This document shows, piece by piece, positions 1 through 9,109 of a stretch of 53,318 nucleotides of DNA. Under the pieces are notes generated by a model that saw only the letters and a program-made list of their open reading frames with translations, was not told the DNA's origin and ran no database searches. The translations under genes were made by a program, and so were the position numbers. Where the stretch lies: the NCBI GenBank assembly GCA_903845055.1, contig CAIMWF010000116.1:1-53318 (forward strand), in the 5' to 3' direction. Source of the DNA: an uncultured Bacteroidales bacterium. GTDB lineage: Bacteria; Bacteroidota; Bacteroidia; Bacteroidales; FEN-979. How positions within the stretch are numbered: the first letter of the stretch is position 1; every line of letters starts with the position of its first letter.

Positions 1-169
1 CAACCGCATCGATGTGATCAACTTTGTAGGTCAGACGGTTTACACCAACAGCAATGTTGATGCGAAAGCCACGAAGATCGATGTTTCGATCATGAAGACA
101 GGCGTATACTTTGTGAAGGTTTCGACCAGCGAAGGTTTACGCACGGTCAAGATCACGGTAACCCACTAA
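1..169 (+). CDS. C-terminal end of a T9SS-sorted secreted protein (partial)
   Basis: The window opens inside this gene; only the last 55 codons are visible, ending in TAA at 167-169. The residues contain the pattern VGQTVY...TGVYFVKVST...RTVKITV, typical of the end of a Bacteroidota type IX secretion 'type A' sorting domain. That beta-sandwich directs a periplasmic protein through the T9SS to the cell surface or medium and is usually cleaved off. The main body of the protein lies upstream of the window, so its function cannot be stated. A strong terminator follows within 20 bases. Confidence 0.8.
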   Translation, partial: NRIDVINFVGQTVYTNSNVDAKATKIDVSIMKTGVYFVKVSTSEGLRTVKITVTH

Positions 170-187
170 TCCCTGACGGGAATCTTT

Positions 188-221
188 AAAAAGGCCGGTG
201 CATCTGCACCGGCCTTTTTTT
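188..221 (+). terminator. Rho-independent terminator after the T9SS protein
   Basis: A near-perfect inverted repeat (AGGCCGGTGC / GCACCGGCCT with an ATCT loop) flanked by A- and T-runs and ending in seven T residues. It lies 19 bases after the stop codon of the partial gene. The A-run on the other side means it could also act in reverse. Confidence 0.85.
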
Positions 222-271
222 GTGCCCCGCCCCATCCCAGGCCCATCCCCAAACAGGGAAGGGGGAACAAG

Positions 272-331
272 TCCCTCCCTTTTTGGGGAGGGATTTAGGG
301 AGGGGCTTTTGGGGAGGGATTCAGGGAGGGG
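272..331. repeat. G-rich tandem repeat with adjacent hairpin
   Basis: Two near-identical 25-base units (281-305 and 307-331, one difference) each begin TTTTGGGGAGGGATT and end AGGGAGGGG. Just before them, TCCCTCCC (272-279) can pair with GGGAGGGA (286-293). The unit has four G-runs and could form a G-quadruplex. It lies directly upstream of the promoter of the ABC-F gene. Function unknown. Confidence 0.7.
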
Positions 332-348
332 TATCCGGAATCTATTCT

Positions 349-356
349 TATCTTTG
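349..356 (+). promoter_or_regulatory. Bacteroidota -7 promoter box for the ABC-F gene
   Basis: TATCTTTG matches the TAnnTTTG consensus and lies 8 bases before the ATG at 365, so the transcript would be almost leaderless. No TTTG -33 box is seen at the expected spacing because the G-rich repeat occupies that position. Confidence 0.55.
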
Positions 357-364
357 CACCATCT

Positions 365-2311
365 ATGGTTTCAATCAACAATCTATCCATTCAGTTCGGC
401 GGAGAGTCGCTGTTTGATCATGTCTCCTTCATTATCAATGACAAGGACCGCATTGGCCTTGTAGGCAAGAACGGGGCCGGTAAATCAACATTGCTTAAGA
501 TCATCAAAGGACTTCAGAAGGCCGACGAGGGGGATATCATCACACCCGAAAGTTATTCCATCGGATACCTCCCGCAGGAGATGGAGACCCAAAGCGAGCG
601 AACGGTCATAGAAGAGGCCATGAATGCCTTTTCGGAGGTGGTTCTCCTGGAAGGCAGAATTGCAGCTTTTGAGAAGGAGATCGGCATCCGCACCGATTAC
701 GAATCAGACAGCTACCAGCACCTCATCCGTAAGCATTCTGAAGCGATTGAGCGCTATCACCTGATCGGGGGCCAGGCTGTCCATGTGAATATTGAAAAGG
801 TACTCACCGGGCTTGGTTTTGAACGCGAGGAGTTCGACAGGATAATGTCGACCTTCAGCAGCGGCTGGCAGATGCGTGTCGAGATTGCCAAGATCCTGCT
901 GCAGCAGCATGATGTGATCCTGCTGGATGAGCCAACCAACCACCTTGATATCGATTCCATTCAATGGCTCGAAGAATTCCTGGCCGGTTTCAAGGGCGCA
1001 GTCGTGCTGGTATCGCATGACCGTGCATTCCTGGACAATGTGACGAAACGGTCGATCGAGATTTCACTCGGCAAAATATATGATTACAAGGCCAATTATT
1101 CGGAATATGTGCTGATGCGCGAGGAGCGGATGGAAAGCCAGCTTGCCACGCACAACAACCAGCAGCGGCAGATAAAACAGATTGAACGGTTCGTCGAACG
1201 GTTCAGGTCGAAGGCCACCAAGGCAAAGCAGGTACAGTCGCGGATCAAACTGCTCGAAAAGATCGACCTGGTGGAAGTTGACCTGGTTGACGAATCGGGG
1301 ATCAGGTTCAGGTTTCCGCCGGCTCCCCATTCAGGGAAAATCATCCTCGAAGGAAAAAATATCTGCAAGGATTACCCCCAGAAACGGGTGTTGAACGACC
1401 TCTCTTTTTCGGTCATCAAACACGACAGGATTGCCTTTGTCGGGAAGAACGGGGAGGGGAAAAGTACCCTTTCGAAGGTGATCACCGGGCTGGTCGATTA
1501 CACCGGCGACCTGAAATTCGGGCACAACGTCGTGATCGGGTATTATGCCCAGAACCAGAGCGATTACCTTGATCCTGAACAAACGGTCTTCAAGACCATT
1601 GACGACATCGCTGTAGGCGATATCCGAACCCGGATCAAAGGGATCCTGGGAGGGTTTCTTTTCAGCGGCGATGACATTGAGAAGAAGGTGAAGGTGCTGT
1701 CGGGCGGAGAAAAGTCACGGTTGTCTCTTGCAAAGTTGTTGCTGACTCCCGCAAACCTGCTCATCCTTGATGAACCTACCAACCACCTCGATATGCGGTC
1801 CAAGGATGTATTGAAAAGTGCGCTCCTGCAATACAACGGCACCCTCATCATCGTATCGCACGACCGGGATTTCCTGCAAGGGCTGACCAACCGTGTTTTC
1901 GAGTTCAGGCATGGCGTTATCAAGGAATACCTTGGCGATATTTATGATTTCCTGGAACAACGGCGGCTCCGGACACTCAGTGAACTGGAGGCAAGCCAGC
2001 AGAAGGCTGCTTTACAAAGTGCCGATGGTGAGCAGGTTTCCAGGAATAAGCTGGATTGGGAAAAGCGGAAGGAGAACGAAAAGGATATCCGGAAGGTGAA
2101 AACCCAGATTTTGAAATGTGAATCGGAGATTGAACGCCTGGAGGCAGAACTGAAGGAGAAGGAGCAGATGCTCGGAAACCCTGAAAAACACCAGAAACAG
2201 GTCCAGGATGGAAGCCTGTATAAATTGTACGAGGAGGTGAAAAATGCCCTTGCCCGGGAAATGAAAAGGTGGGAGGAACTTAATTACGAACTCGAGATAC
2301 TGGAAGGATAA
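365..2311 (+). CDS. ABC-F family ATP-binding protein (Uup/EttA-type)
   Basis: A 648-residue soluble protein with two ABC cassettes and no membrane segments, which defines ABC-F. Cassette 1 has Walker A GKNGAGKST (about residue 33), signature FSSGWQMR (about 163) and Walker B ILLDEPTNHLD (about 188). Cassette 2 has GKNGEGKST (about 358), LSGGEKSR and LILDEPTNHLD (about 467). A linker between them and a charged C-terminal coiled coil (about 545-648) are Uup-like. Family members bind the ribosomal E site and regulate translation or relieve stalling; some give antibiotic resistance, which cannot be inferred here. Its stop codon touches the stop of the convergent polyprenyl synthase gene with no gap. 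Confidence 0.9.
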   Translation: MVSINNLSIQFGGESLFDHVSFIINDKDRIGLVGKNGAGKSTLLKIIKGLQKADEGDIITPESYSIGYLPQEMETQSERTVIEEAMNAFSEVVLLEGRIAAFEKEIGIRTDYESDSYQHLIRKHSEAIERYHLIGGQAVHVNIEKVLTGLGFEREEFDRIMSTFSSGWQMRVEIAKILLQQHDVILLDEPTNHLDIDSIQWLEEFLAGFKGAVVLVSHDRAFLDNVTKRSIEISLGKIYDYKANYSEYVLMREERMESQLATHNNQQRQIKQIERFVERFRSKATKAKQVQSRIKLLEKIDLVEVDLVDESGIRFRFPPAPHSGKIILEGKNICKDYPQKRVLNDLSFSVIKHDRIAFVGKNGEGKSTLSKVITGLVDYTGDLKFGHNVVIGYYAQNQSDYLDPEQTVFKTIDDIAVGDIRTRIKGILGGFLFSGDDIEKKVKVLSGGEKSRLSLAKLLLTPANLLILDEPTNHLDMRSKDVLKSALLQYNGTLIIVSHDRDFLQGLTNRVFEFRHGVIKEYLGDIYDFLEQRRLRTLSELEASQQKAALQSADGEQVSRNKLDWEKRKENEKDIRKVKTQILKCESEIERLEAELKEKEQMLGNPEKHQKQVQDGSLYKLYEEVKNALAREMKRWEELNYELEILEG

Positions 2312-3286
2312 CTATTTCTCCCTGCCAAGCATTTCCTTCATCAGGCCGTTCACCGCGCCGGATTGTTCATCACTGAAAGAGAAAGAGGACAGGATTTCCA
2401 GGGCCTTCGCATGGTGAATTTCAATCTCCCTGCGTGTTATTTCATCAATACCCAGCAGCCGGTATATTCCGAGAATTCCCTCTACTTTCTCATTCCCGTT
2501 TTTTTCATTGCTGAAAAACAGGTCTTCCAGCGTTGACCGTGTTTCTCCTTTGGCCAGTTCAAAGGCCTTCAGGAAGAGATAGGTTTTTTTATTTGTAAGG
2601 ATATCACCCCCGATGGCCTTTCCGAATTTGGTGGTATCGCCGAATGCATCCAGGAAATCATCCCGCAACTGGAAAGCAAGGCCGAGTTCAATGCCAAATT
2701 CATATATTTTAACTGCAGCTTCGGTGTCTGCCCCGGCCAGCATGGCCCCCAGTTTGAGACTGCAGGCAATCAGAACTGCTGTTTTCAGCCGGATCATAAG
2801 CATATAATCGGCAATGGTGATGCCTGACCGGTGTTCATAATCCATGTCGTATTGCTGCCCTTCACAAACCATCCTGGCCGTATCGTTGAACAGGTTCAGT
2901 ACCTGGGGCAGGAGGGCGGGGGCCGTCATGGCAACATATTCATAGGCGATCACGAACATGGTATCACCCGACAGGATGGCGGTGTTGTTGTTCCATTTCC
3001 TGCAAACCGTGTCCTTCCCGCGCCGCAGCAGGGCATTGTCCATGATGTCATCATGGAGCAGCGTGAAATTGTGAAAAATCTCAACGCCCATGGCCGGGTA
3101 AACCGCATCTTCGATGTTTCCCCCGAACAGGTCGCACGACATGAGCACCAGGACCGGGCGCAGCCGTTTTCCTCCCATTTCGAGCGTATAGGCGATGGGT
3201 TCATAGAGCCGGAAAGGTTCACGGTCAAACCGGGTTGTTGAAAATGCATCACCAATGCGTTGCTGAAGTGCCTGGAGGGAGAACAT
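2312..3286 (-). CDS. Polyprenyl (farnesyl/geranylgeranyl-type) diphosphate synthase
   Basis: A 324-residue trans-isoprenyl diphosphate synthase that condenses isopentenyl diphosphate with allylic diphosphates in the cytoplasm. The first aspartate-rich motif is DDIMD in LLHDDIMD followed by RRGK, and the second is LRDDFLD; both bind magnesium-diphosphate. The substrate-binding GGKRLRP is present near residue 38. Length fits the family. Product chain length cannot be fixed from the motifs. It is the last gene of a leftward run with the RND transporter and rfbA (44 bases after rfbA), and it may supply lipid carrier or quinone side chains. Confidence 0.9.
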   Translation of the reverse strand: MFSLQALQQRIGDAFSTTRFDREPFRLYEPIAYTLEMGGKRLRPVLVLMSCDLFGGNIEDAVYPAMGVEIFHNFTLLHDDIMDNALLRRGKDTVCRKWNNNTAILSGDTMFVIAYEYVAMTAPALLPQVLNLFNDTARMVCEGQQYDMDYEHRSGITIADYMLMIRLKTAVLIACSLKLGAMLAGADTEAAVKIYEFGIELGLAFQLRDDFLDAFGDTTKFGKAIGGDILTNKKTYLFLKAFELAKGETRSTLEDLFFSNEKNGNEKVEGILGIYRLLGIDEITRREIEIHHAKALEILSSFSFSDEQSGAVNGLMKEMLGREK

Positions 3287-3329
3287 GGCAGTATTTGAAA
3301 TTTTGAAGAATAAAGGATTAATGGTTGAG

Positions 3330-4190
3330 TTATTCGCCCAGGTTCAGCAGGTATTGACCATAGCCGCTTTTCAGCAGCGGTCGCGCTATTTCGTTCAGTT
3401 GATCCCGTGTAATGAAGTTCATCCGGTAGGCGATTTCTTCAATACACCCGATCTTCAGCCCCTGCCTGTTCTGGACCACTTCAACGAATTGCGAAGCCTG
3501 GAGTAATGATTCGAAGGTTCCTGTATCGAGCCAGGCGATTCCGCGGCTCAACACACCCACCTTTAATTTCCCGTGATCGAGGTACCAGCGGTTCACATCG
3601 GTGATCTCGTATTCTCCCCTTGGACTGGGTTTGATGTTTTTTGCCACCTCCACAACGGAATTGTCGTAAAAATATAAACCCGGAACGGCAAAATTGGACT
3701 TTGGCTTTTGTGGCTTTTCCTCGATGGAAAGCGCGTTGAAATCCCCGTCGAATTCAACGACTCCGTATCGTTCGGGATCGTGCACGTGGTAGGCGAACAC
3801 CACGCCCCCCGTCGGATCATTGTTTTCCTGGACAAGCTGGGAAAGCCCGTTACCGAAGAAAATATTATCCCCGAGCACCAGCGCAACCTTATCGTTCCCG
3901 ATAAAGCTTTCACCGATGACAAAGGCCTGCGCCAGCCCGTTCGGGACCACCTGCTCGGCATATGAAAAAGAGCAGCCAAGCGATTTGCCGTCGCCCAGCA
4001 GCTGAATGAAATTAGGCAGGTCGTAAGGCGTGGAGATGATCAGTATTTCATTGATCCCCGCCATCATGAGCACCGACAGGGGATAGTAGATCATCGGTTT
4101 GTCGTAAATCGGCATCAGTTGTTTACTGACGGCAAGCGTAAGCGGATGCAGCCTCGTGCCGGCTCCCCCGGCTAAGATGATTCCTTTCAT
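3330..4190 (-). CDS. rfbA: Glucose-1-phosphate thymidylyltransferase
   Basis: A 286-residue nucleotidyltransferase that makes dTDP-glucose from dTTP and glucose-1-phosphate, the first step of dTDP-rhamnose and related dTDP-sugar synthesis. The N-terminal [17 protein letters not shown] is the nucleotide-binding signature; [23 protein letters not shown] and the EEKPQKPKS region are typical of RmlA. The ATG at 4190 was chosen because the signature begins directly after it; an upstream ATG at 4262 would add 24 lysine-rich residues overlapping the RND gene. It lies 10 bases after the RND stop, so the two are probably co-transcribed. No other rml genes are in the window. Confidence 0.92.
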   Translation of the reverse strand: MKGIILAGGAGTRLHPLTLAVSKQLMPIYDKPMIYYPLSVLMMAGINEILIISTPYDLPNFIQLLGDGKSLGCSFSYAEQVVPNGLAQAFVIGESFIGNDKVALVLGDNIFFGNGLSQLVQENNDPTGGVVFAYHVHDPERYGVVEFDGDFNALSIEEKPQKPKSNFAVPGLYFYDNSVVEVAKNIKPSPRGEYEITDVNRWYLDHGKLKVGVLSRGIAWLDTGTFESLLQASQFVEVVQNRQGLKIGCIEEIAYRMNFITRDQLNEIARPLLKSGYGQYLLNLGE

Positions 4191-4200
4191 GGGGTCATTT

Positions 4201-6594
4201 TTATTTTTCTTCTTTTTCGCCGATTTCGATCCCGTCGAGATCGACGTCGGCCTGGTCTTCATAGAAGTCGACCAGCGGTTTTTCGAAGCCCTTGGTGGTG
4301 CTCCATTTGTCGAGCGTCAAGAGCATCGAAGGCAACACAAACATGTTCAGCAGGCCTGCAACCAGCAAGGTGAATGAGATCAGGAATCCAAGGGCCTGCG
4401 TCCCGCCAAAGGTTGAAAGGACGAAAATCCCAAAACCGAAGAAGAGAACGGTGGAAGAGTAGATCATGCTGTAGCCGGTTTCGCGCAAGGCTGAAATAAC
4501 CGACGACGGGATGTCGTGTCCGGTATGTTTCAGCTGCAGCCGGTATCGCGACAGGAACTGGATGGAATTATCCACCGAGATCCCAAGGGCAATGCTGAAT
4601 ATCAGGATGGTGGAGGGTTTTATCGGGATGCCGGTAAAACCCATCAGGGCGCCGGTCATCAGTTGAGGGATCAGGTTCGGGATCAGGGAGATCAGGATCA
4701 TGCGCCAGGAGGTGAACAGGAAGGCAAGCAGCATAGCGATCACCACGATGGCCAGGGCAATGCTCTCCCACAGGTTCCTGATCAGGAAATTGGTGCCCTT
4801 GAGGAATACCACGCTGGTCCCGGTAAGGGTAACCTTGTATTTTGCAGGACTGAAGATGGAATCGATGGTGGGTTTCAGGCTTTGCTGGATGCTGTCGATC
4901 TGCTTGGTGCCTACATTGGCCATCTGGACGCTGATCCGGGTGACCTGGTAGGTGGAGTCGATGAAATTGTTGAGTATCGACCGTTTCTTCGATTTGAAGG
5001 TCGGTATGTAATCAGCCATGAAGGCCAGCTCGTTGGAATTGGGCAAGGAATAAAACTGGGGGTCGCCACCATAAAAAGCCTGTTTTGCAGTCTTGATGAC
5101 CTCGACGATCGACAGCGCTTTGGACAGTTGACGGTAGGTTTTCAGGCTGTCCTGCAACCGGTCGATCTTTCTCAGGGTGGCAAGGTTCATCACCCCTTTT
5201 TTCTTCCTGGTATCCACGGTGATTTCGAGGGGCATGATTCCTTTAAAATGCTGTTCAAAGAACATCATATCGGTGTATATCGGATCATGCTTTGAGATAT
5301 CATCCACCAGTGTACCGCTTGTTTTAAGCCTGGAAGCCCCGATCGCACCAATTACGATACAGGCAAACATGGTGATGTAAATGGGTTTGCGGTAATGCTG
5401 AACCCAGATGACCGCCTTGTCGATGAGCGATTTTGCAAGACTTTCTTCGATGTGCTTGGTATACCTGCTCTCGGGTGGCGGCAGGAAACTGAAGAAGATC
5501 GGAACCAGGGTAAGCGACAACGCATAGATGAACATGATGCTGATGGAAGCGACCAGTCCGAATTCAACCAGGAGCTTGTTGTTGGTAATGATGAAAGCGG
5601 CAAAACCCGTGGCGGTGGCTGCGTTGGTGAGCAGGTTGGCAACCCCGATCCGCTGGATCACCCTCGACAATGCCTTTGCCTGGTTATGATGATGGCTGTA
5701 TTCGTAATGGTATTTGTTCAGGATGAAGATGCAGTTTTCAACTGCGATGACGATGACCAGCGGTGGGATGATCGAGGTGAGCATGGTGATCTTGTAACCG
5801 AATATCCCCATCAGCCCGAGCGCAAAAACGACACTGATCAGGACGATGAGCATGGGAAAAATCACCGCCTTGGCCGACCGGAAAAACAGGTAGAGGAAGA
5901 AAGCTGAAACAACCAGGGCAAGCATAACAAACAACCTGAGTTCGTTTTCAAGTTTTTTCGCGATCAGCGTGCGGATGTATGGCAACCCCGAAAAATGCGA
6001 TTCGATCTTTGTAACAGCCGAAAACCGGTCGACCATGTCTTTGATTTCCCTGATCAACCGGTCACGGTCCTTTGAATTGATCGTTTTCTTATCCAGGGTC
6101 ACGGCCATCAGGTAGGCCGAGGTTGCTTTGTTGAACAGGAGCCCGTCGTAAAAAGGAAGGGAAAAGATCAGGTTCTTGATGGAGTCGAGCGCATGCTGGT
6201 CCCTGGGTTTGTGCGGGGTGATCGGGACGAATTCAAACTTTTTAAGTGAATCGTTTTTAACCAGGTTGTAGATTTTCGTGACCGAGATGATCTCCTCCAC
6301 GCCCCTGATCCTTTTCAGCGAGTCGGTGAGATCGTATACCGCATTAAAATCGGGAAGATTGAACAAATGCGTATCGGCAATGCCGATGAACATGACCGTT
6401 CCATCCTGGCCGAATTGCTTCACAAAATTCTGGTAAACAATGTTTGTCGAATCCTTTGCCGGGAGAATCGAGGCACTCTCGTACTGGATTTTGACAAAGG
6501 TTGCCTGATAGGCCATGAAGACCGTTAAAAGCGCGATAACAACGATAAGGGTGATCCTGTTACGTAAGATGGTTCTGACAAGAAAATTCCACAC
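4201..6594 (-). CDS. RND superfamily transporter (MMPL/HpnN-like)
   Basis: A 797-residue inner-membrane protein with the RND layout: one N-terminal helix (about 8-28), a large periplasmic domain, a block of five to six helices (about 220-375), a helix near 405, a second periplasmic domain and a final block of helices (about 635-775). The segment [18 protein letters not shown] matches the conserved RND helix motif near the proton-relay position. Size and pattern fit the MMPL/hopanoid-transporter branch, which moves lipids, rather than the roughly 1000-residue drug-efflux branch. No membrane-fusion or outer-membrane partner is adjacent. It heads the operon with rfbA and the polyprenyl synthase, so a lipid or envelope substrate is plausible but inferred. 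Confidence 0.82.
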   Translation of the reverse strand: MWNFLVRTILRNRITLIVVIALLTVFMAYQATFVKIQYESASILPAKDSTNIVYQNFVKQFGQDGTVMFIGIADTHLFNLPDFNAVYDLTDSLKRIRGVEEIISVTKIYNLVKNDSLKKFEFVPITPHKPRDQHALDSIKNLIFSLPFYDGLLFNKATSAYLMAVTLDKKTINSKDRDRLIREIKDMVDRFSAVTKIESHFSGLPYIRTLIAKKLENELRLFVMLALVVSAFFLYLFFRSAKAVIFPMLIVLISVVFALGLMGIFGYKITMLTSIIPPLVIVIAVENCIFILNKYHYEYSHHHNQAKALSRVIQRIGVANLLTNAATATGFAAFIITNNKLLVEFGLVASISIMFIYALSLTLVPIFFSFLPPPESRYTKHIEESLAKSLIDKAVIWVQHYRKPIYITMFACIVIGAIGASRLKTSGTLVDDISKHDPIYTDMMFFEQHFKGIMPLEITVDTRKKKGVMNLATLRKIDRLQDSLKTYRQLSKALSIVEVIKTAKQAFYGGDPQFYSLPNSNELAFMADYIPTFKSKKRSILNNFIDSTYQVTRISVQMANVGTKQIDSIQQSLKPTIDSIFSPAKYKVTLTGTSVVFLKGTNFLIRNLWESIALAIVVIAMLLAFLFTSWRMILISLIPNLIPQLMTGALMGFTGIPIKPSTILIFSIALGISVDNSIQFLSRYRLQLKHTGHDIPSSVISALRETGYSMIYSSTVLFFGFGIFVLSTFGGTQALGFLISFTLLVAGLLNMFVLPSMLLTLDKWSTTKGFEKPLVDFYEDQADVDLDGIEIGEKEEK

Positions 6595-6613
6595 AGTCTT
6601 TGATTTAGGAGTG

Positions 6614-6621
6614 CAAAATTA
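6614..6621 (-). promoter_or_regulatory. -7 promoter box for the RND/rfbA/prenyl synthase operon
   Basis: On the minus strand this reads TAATTTTG, matching TAnnTTTG, 19 bases ahead of the RND start codon. No clear -33 TTTG is seen. Confidence 0.5.
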
Positions 6622-6633
6622 AGAAAAACCTGA

Positions 6634-6662
6634 TTGAAAATGGAGAATCTCTGGTACCTTTG
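6634..6662 (+). promoter_or_regulatory. Promoter for the hydroxyacid dehydrogenase gene
   Basis: TTG at 6634-6636 and TACCTTTG at 6655-6662 are separated by 18 bases, a good Bacteroidota -33/-7 pair. It is back-to-back with the leftward -7 box at 6614-6621, so both genes share a short divergent control region. Confidence 0.6.
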
Positions 6663-6696
6663 CAAGATAATAAGGATAAAACAGGTCCCAAATTTC

Positions 6697-6728
6697 GCTA
6701 CCTCGCTACCTCACTACCTCGCTACCTC
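6697..6728 (+). repeat. Four tandem octamers in the 5' leader
   Basis: GCTACCTC is repeated four times without spacing, the third copy having A in place of the first G. The array lies between the promoter and the ATG at 6744, inside the untranslated leader of the dehydrogenase gene. Octamer gain or loss would change leader length by 8 bases. Confidence 0.7.
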
Positions 6729-6743
6729 TCAATTCCCTCTTCT

Positions 6744-7688
6744 ATGCATAAAATCCTCTTCATCGATGCTGTCCATCCCCTGATCGGCGAAACGCTGGAG
6801 AATCTTGGCTGCCGTTGTGATTATTTCCCGCAATACGGCCGCCGTGATTTCCTGGCGGTGATCGGGCAGTACACCGGGATCGTCATCAGGAGCAAGACCA
6901 GGATCGACCGGGAGTTTCTCGACCAGGCCACGCAGCTGAAGTTTATCGGTCGGGTGGGAGCGGGGATGGAGAACATCGATGTGGAATATGCTGAAAGCAG
7001 GGGCATCGTATGCCTGAATTCCCCCGAGGGTAACCGCGATGCAGTGGGCGAACACGCCCTGGGGATGCTGCTTTCGCTGATGAACAACCTGAATCGCGCC
7101 GACCGCCAGGTGAGGAGCGGGACCTGGCTTCGCGAGGAAAACAGGGGCACGGAGATCAAGGGAAAAACGGTGGGCATCATCGGCTACGGCAATATGGGAA
7201 GCGCCTTTGCCCAGCGACTGAAGGGTTTTGAAGCCCGGGTGATCTCCTGGGACAAATACAAACATGGGTATGGCGACGGCAACACCACCGAGGTGAACAT
7301 CCAGGCCGTTTTTGATGAAAGTGACATCCTGAGCCTGCACCTTCCTCTGACAGGGGAAACGGAGGGGATGGTGGATGAATCATTCCTGAACCGGTTCCGG
7401 AAGAGCATCTGGCTGATCAATACGGCGCGTGGCGCCATTGTCAGGACCGCCGGCCTCGCGGCTTCCCTCGCATCCGGCAAGGTGCTCGGGGCCGCCCTTG
7501 ACGTGCTCGAGTTTGAGGACGCCTCATTTGAAAAACTATCCCACGGCTTTCCTCCTGAAATGGAATACCTCACGCATTCCGACCGCGTTATCCTCACCCC
7601 GCACATTGCCGGGTGGACGCACGAATCGAATGTAAAGCTTGCCCGGGTGCTGGCTGATAAGATCAGCCTTCTGCTTCCCATGCTTTAA
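6744..7688 (+). CDS. D-2-hydroxyacid dehydrogenase (phosphoglycerate dehydrogenase-like)
   Basis: A 314-residue NAD-dependent D-isomer-specific 2-hydroxyacid dehydrogenase. The Rossmann motif is GIIGYGNMGSAF (about residue 140), and the catalytic set is visible: Arg in NTARGAIV, Glu in the following helix, and His in LTPHIAGWTH. Similarity to the catalytic core of SerA suggests oxidation of 3-phosphoglycerate to start serine synthesis, but the C-terminal ACT domain of long SerA proteins is absent, so other hydroxyacids are possible. ATG 6744 is preferred over an upstream TTG at 6660, which overlaps the promoter and would translate the octamer repeat. Confidence 0.82.
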   Translation: MHKILFIDAVHPLIGETLENLGCRCDYFPQYGRRDFLAVIGQYTGIVIRSKTRIDREFLDQATQLKFIGRVGAGMENIDVEYAESRGIVCLNSPEGNRDAVGEHALGMLLSLMNNLNRADRQVRSGTWLREENRGTEIKGKTVGIIGYGNMGSAFAQRLKGFEARVISWDKYKHGYGDGNTTEVNIQAVFDESDILSLHLPLTGETEGMVDESFLNRFRKSIWLINTARGAIVRTAGLAASLASGKVLGAALDVLEFEDASFEKLSHGFPPEMEYLTHSDRVILTPHIAGWTHESNVKLARVLADKISLLLPML

Positions 7689-7719
7689 TGCGTTCATTTA
7701 GCCATTTGCCAAAAAAGTG

Positions 7720-7727
7720 TAAATTTG
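7720..7727 (+). promoter_or_regulatory. -7 promoter box for the phosphofructokinase gene
   Basis: TAAATTTG matches the Bacteroidota -7 consensus about 104 bases before the ATG at 7831, leaving a long leader. The nearest TTTG (7705-7708) is only 11 bases upstream, too close for a standard -33 box. Confidence 0.45.
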
Positions 7728-7830
7728 CACCCGCAATCGGTTTGCTCCTGTCTTTATTCCTTTTTTAACCATCATGGTATTTCTTTCAAAGCGATTTAAC
7801 TGACGGGCGTTTAAACATTATATTCTTAAA

Positions 7831-9063
7831 ATGAGATACGAAAACAAGCTTTTTCACGGCAAAACACTGGCCATTTTATCCGGTGGTGGCGACACGCCTG
7901 CAATCAACTCAAGCATCGAGGCCATCCGCAACCGCGCTTCCCTGCTCGGATTTAAAGTTTATGGCATTCTCCAGGGCTGGAAAGGCCTGCTGGGCGACGG
8001 CGATGTGGTTGACCTCACCAACCAGCCGTATGACGGTTATTACGGGGGCACGGCATTGCGTTCAAGCCGCACCAACCCCTTCCCCTCGAAAAAAAATCCC
8101 GAAAGCCGCGTCCCCCAAGTGCTGCGTAACTTTGAGCGTTACAAGATCGACGTACTCGTCACCATCGGCGGCGATGACACCAATGGCGCGGCCAAAAGAC
8201 TGTTTGAAACGGAAGGCATCCCGGTGATCGGTTTTCCGAAAACAATCGACAATGATCTGCGGACAAGAACAATTCATACCTTCCAGGGCAAAGACATTGA
8301 AGCAGTGCTCTGTCCGGGTTTCCCCTCAGCCGCCAGGTCGATGATGGAATTCACCGCCAGTATTAAAACAACCGCCGAATCCCATTCCCGCATCATCGTG
8401 ATGGAGGTGATGGGCCGCGACGCAGGCTGGCTGACAGGCACCTGTACCTTTGGCGGCGGATCGCTTGGACTTATTCCCGAATTTGATATCACCAGGGAAA
8501 GGAAAGAGGTGTTCTTTGAAACCGTCAAGGAGGCCTACATGCATTCGAAAAAGAAATGCCTGGTCATCCCTGTCTCCGAAGGAATCCGCTGGTATGATGA
8601 AAAGACCGGGAAGGTCGATGTTGTTTACGCAAGTTCGGAAGTGGATGAATATGGTCATCCCCGTTTTGGCGGCGTGAGCGGCATTGTTGCCTCGGAGATC
8701 AGCAGCAAGCTGGGTATCGAAGCACGTGCCCAGATTTCGGGATACTATCCCCGCGCAGGCCACTGCCGGCATTACGACCGCCGCCTGACATCGACCCTTG
8801 CCGACAAGGTAGTAGACCTGTTGCTCCGTGAAGAGTACGGCCAGATGCCGGTCATGAAACGGATCGTGCCGAATGTCGAACTCGAAGAGTTCAACACCAC
8901 CTCGATCGACATGGGTGCCGTCGGCAACAAGCCATTGTCGGAGGATTACTACGATATCAGCAGGTTTTCGTTTACAGATGCCTACAGTGATTTCCTCGGC
9001 AATATCCTTGGCAAACCTGAATACGACGATTTCAGGTACGATTTCCCGGTGGTTATTCCCTAA
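7831..9063 (+). CDS. 6-phosphofructokinase, probably PPi-dependent
   Basis: A 410-residue phosphofructokinase that phosphorylates fructose-6-phosphate in glycolysis. Family motifs are LSGGGDTPAIN (about 16-26), TIGGDDTNGAA (about 112), PKTIDNDL (about 135) and MEVMGRDAGWL (about 190). ATP-using enzymes of the E. coli type have Gly where this protein has the second Asp of GGDD, and lack the Lys of PKTIDND; the Asp plus Lys pair is the established mark of pyrophosphate-dependent enzymes, which act reversibly. The phosphoryl-donor call is therefore from residues seen plus family knowledge. It stands alone with its own promoter and converges on aspartokinase. Confidence 0.9.
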   Translation: MRYENKLFHGKTLAILSGGGDTPAINSSIEAIRNRASLLGFKVYGILQGWKGLLGDGDVVDLTNQPYDGYYGGTALRSSRTNPFPSKKNPESRVPQVLRNFERYKIDVLVTIGGDDTNGAAKRLFETEGIPVIGFPKTIDNDLRTRTIHTFQGKDIEAVLCPGFPSAARSMMEFTASIKTTAESHSRIIVMEVMGRDAGWLTGTCTFGGGSLGLIPEFDITRERKEVFFETVKEAYMHSKKKCLVIPVSEGIRWYDEKTGKVDVVYASSEVDEYGHPRFGGVSGIVASEISSKLGIEARAQISGYYPRAGHCRHYDRRLTSTLADKVVDLLLREEYGQMPVMKRIVPNVELEEFNTTSIDMGAVGNKPLSEDYYDISRFSFTDAYSDFLGNILGKPEYDDFRYDFPVVIP

Positions 9064-9109
9064 ACCTGCCTGACCCTTCCCCGGAACGGGAGGAACTTTG
9101 CGAGTTTTT

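Noticed and set aside
4516-5295. A 259-residue rightward open frame opposite the RND gene
   Set aside because: It is antisense to a conserved membrane protein, has a biased composition rich in Gly, Asp and Gln, and no start signals; a shadow frame.
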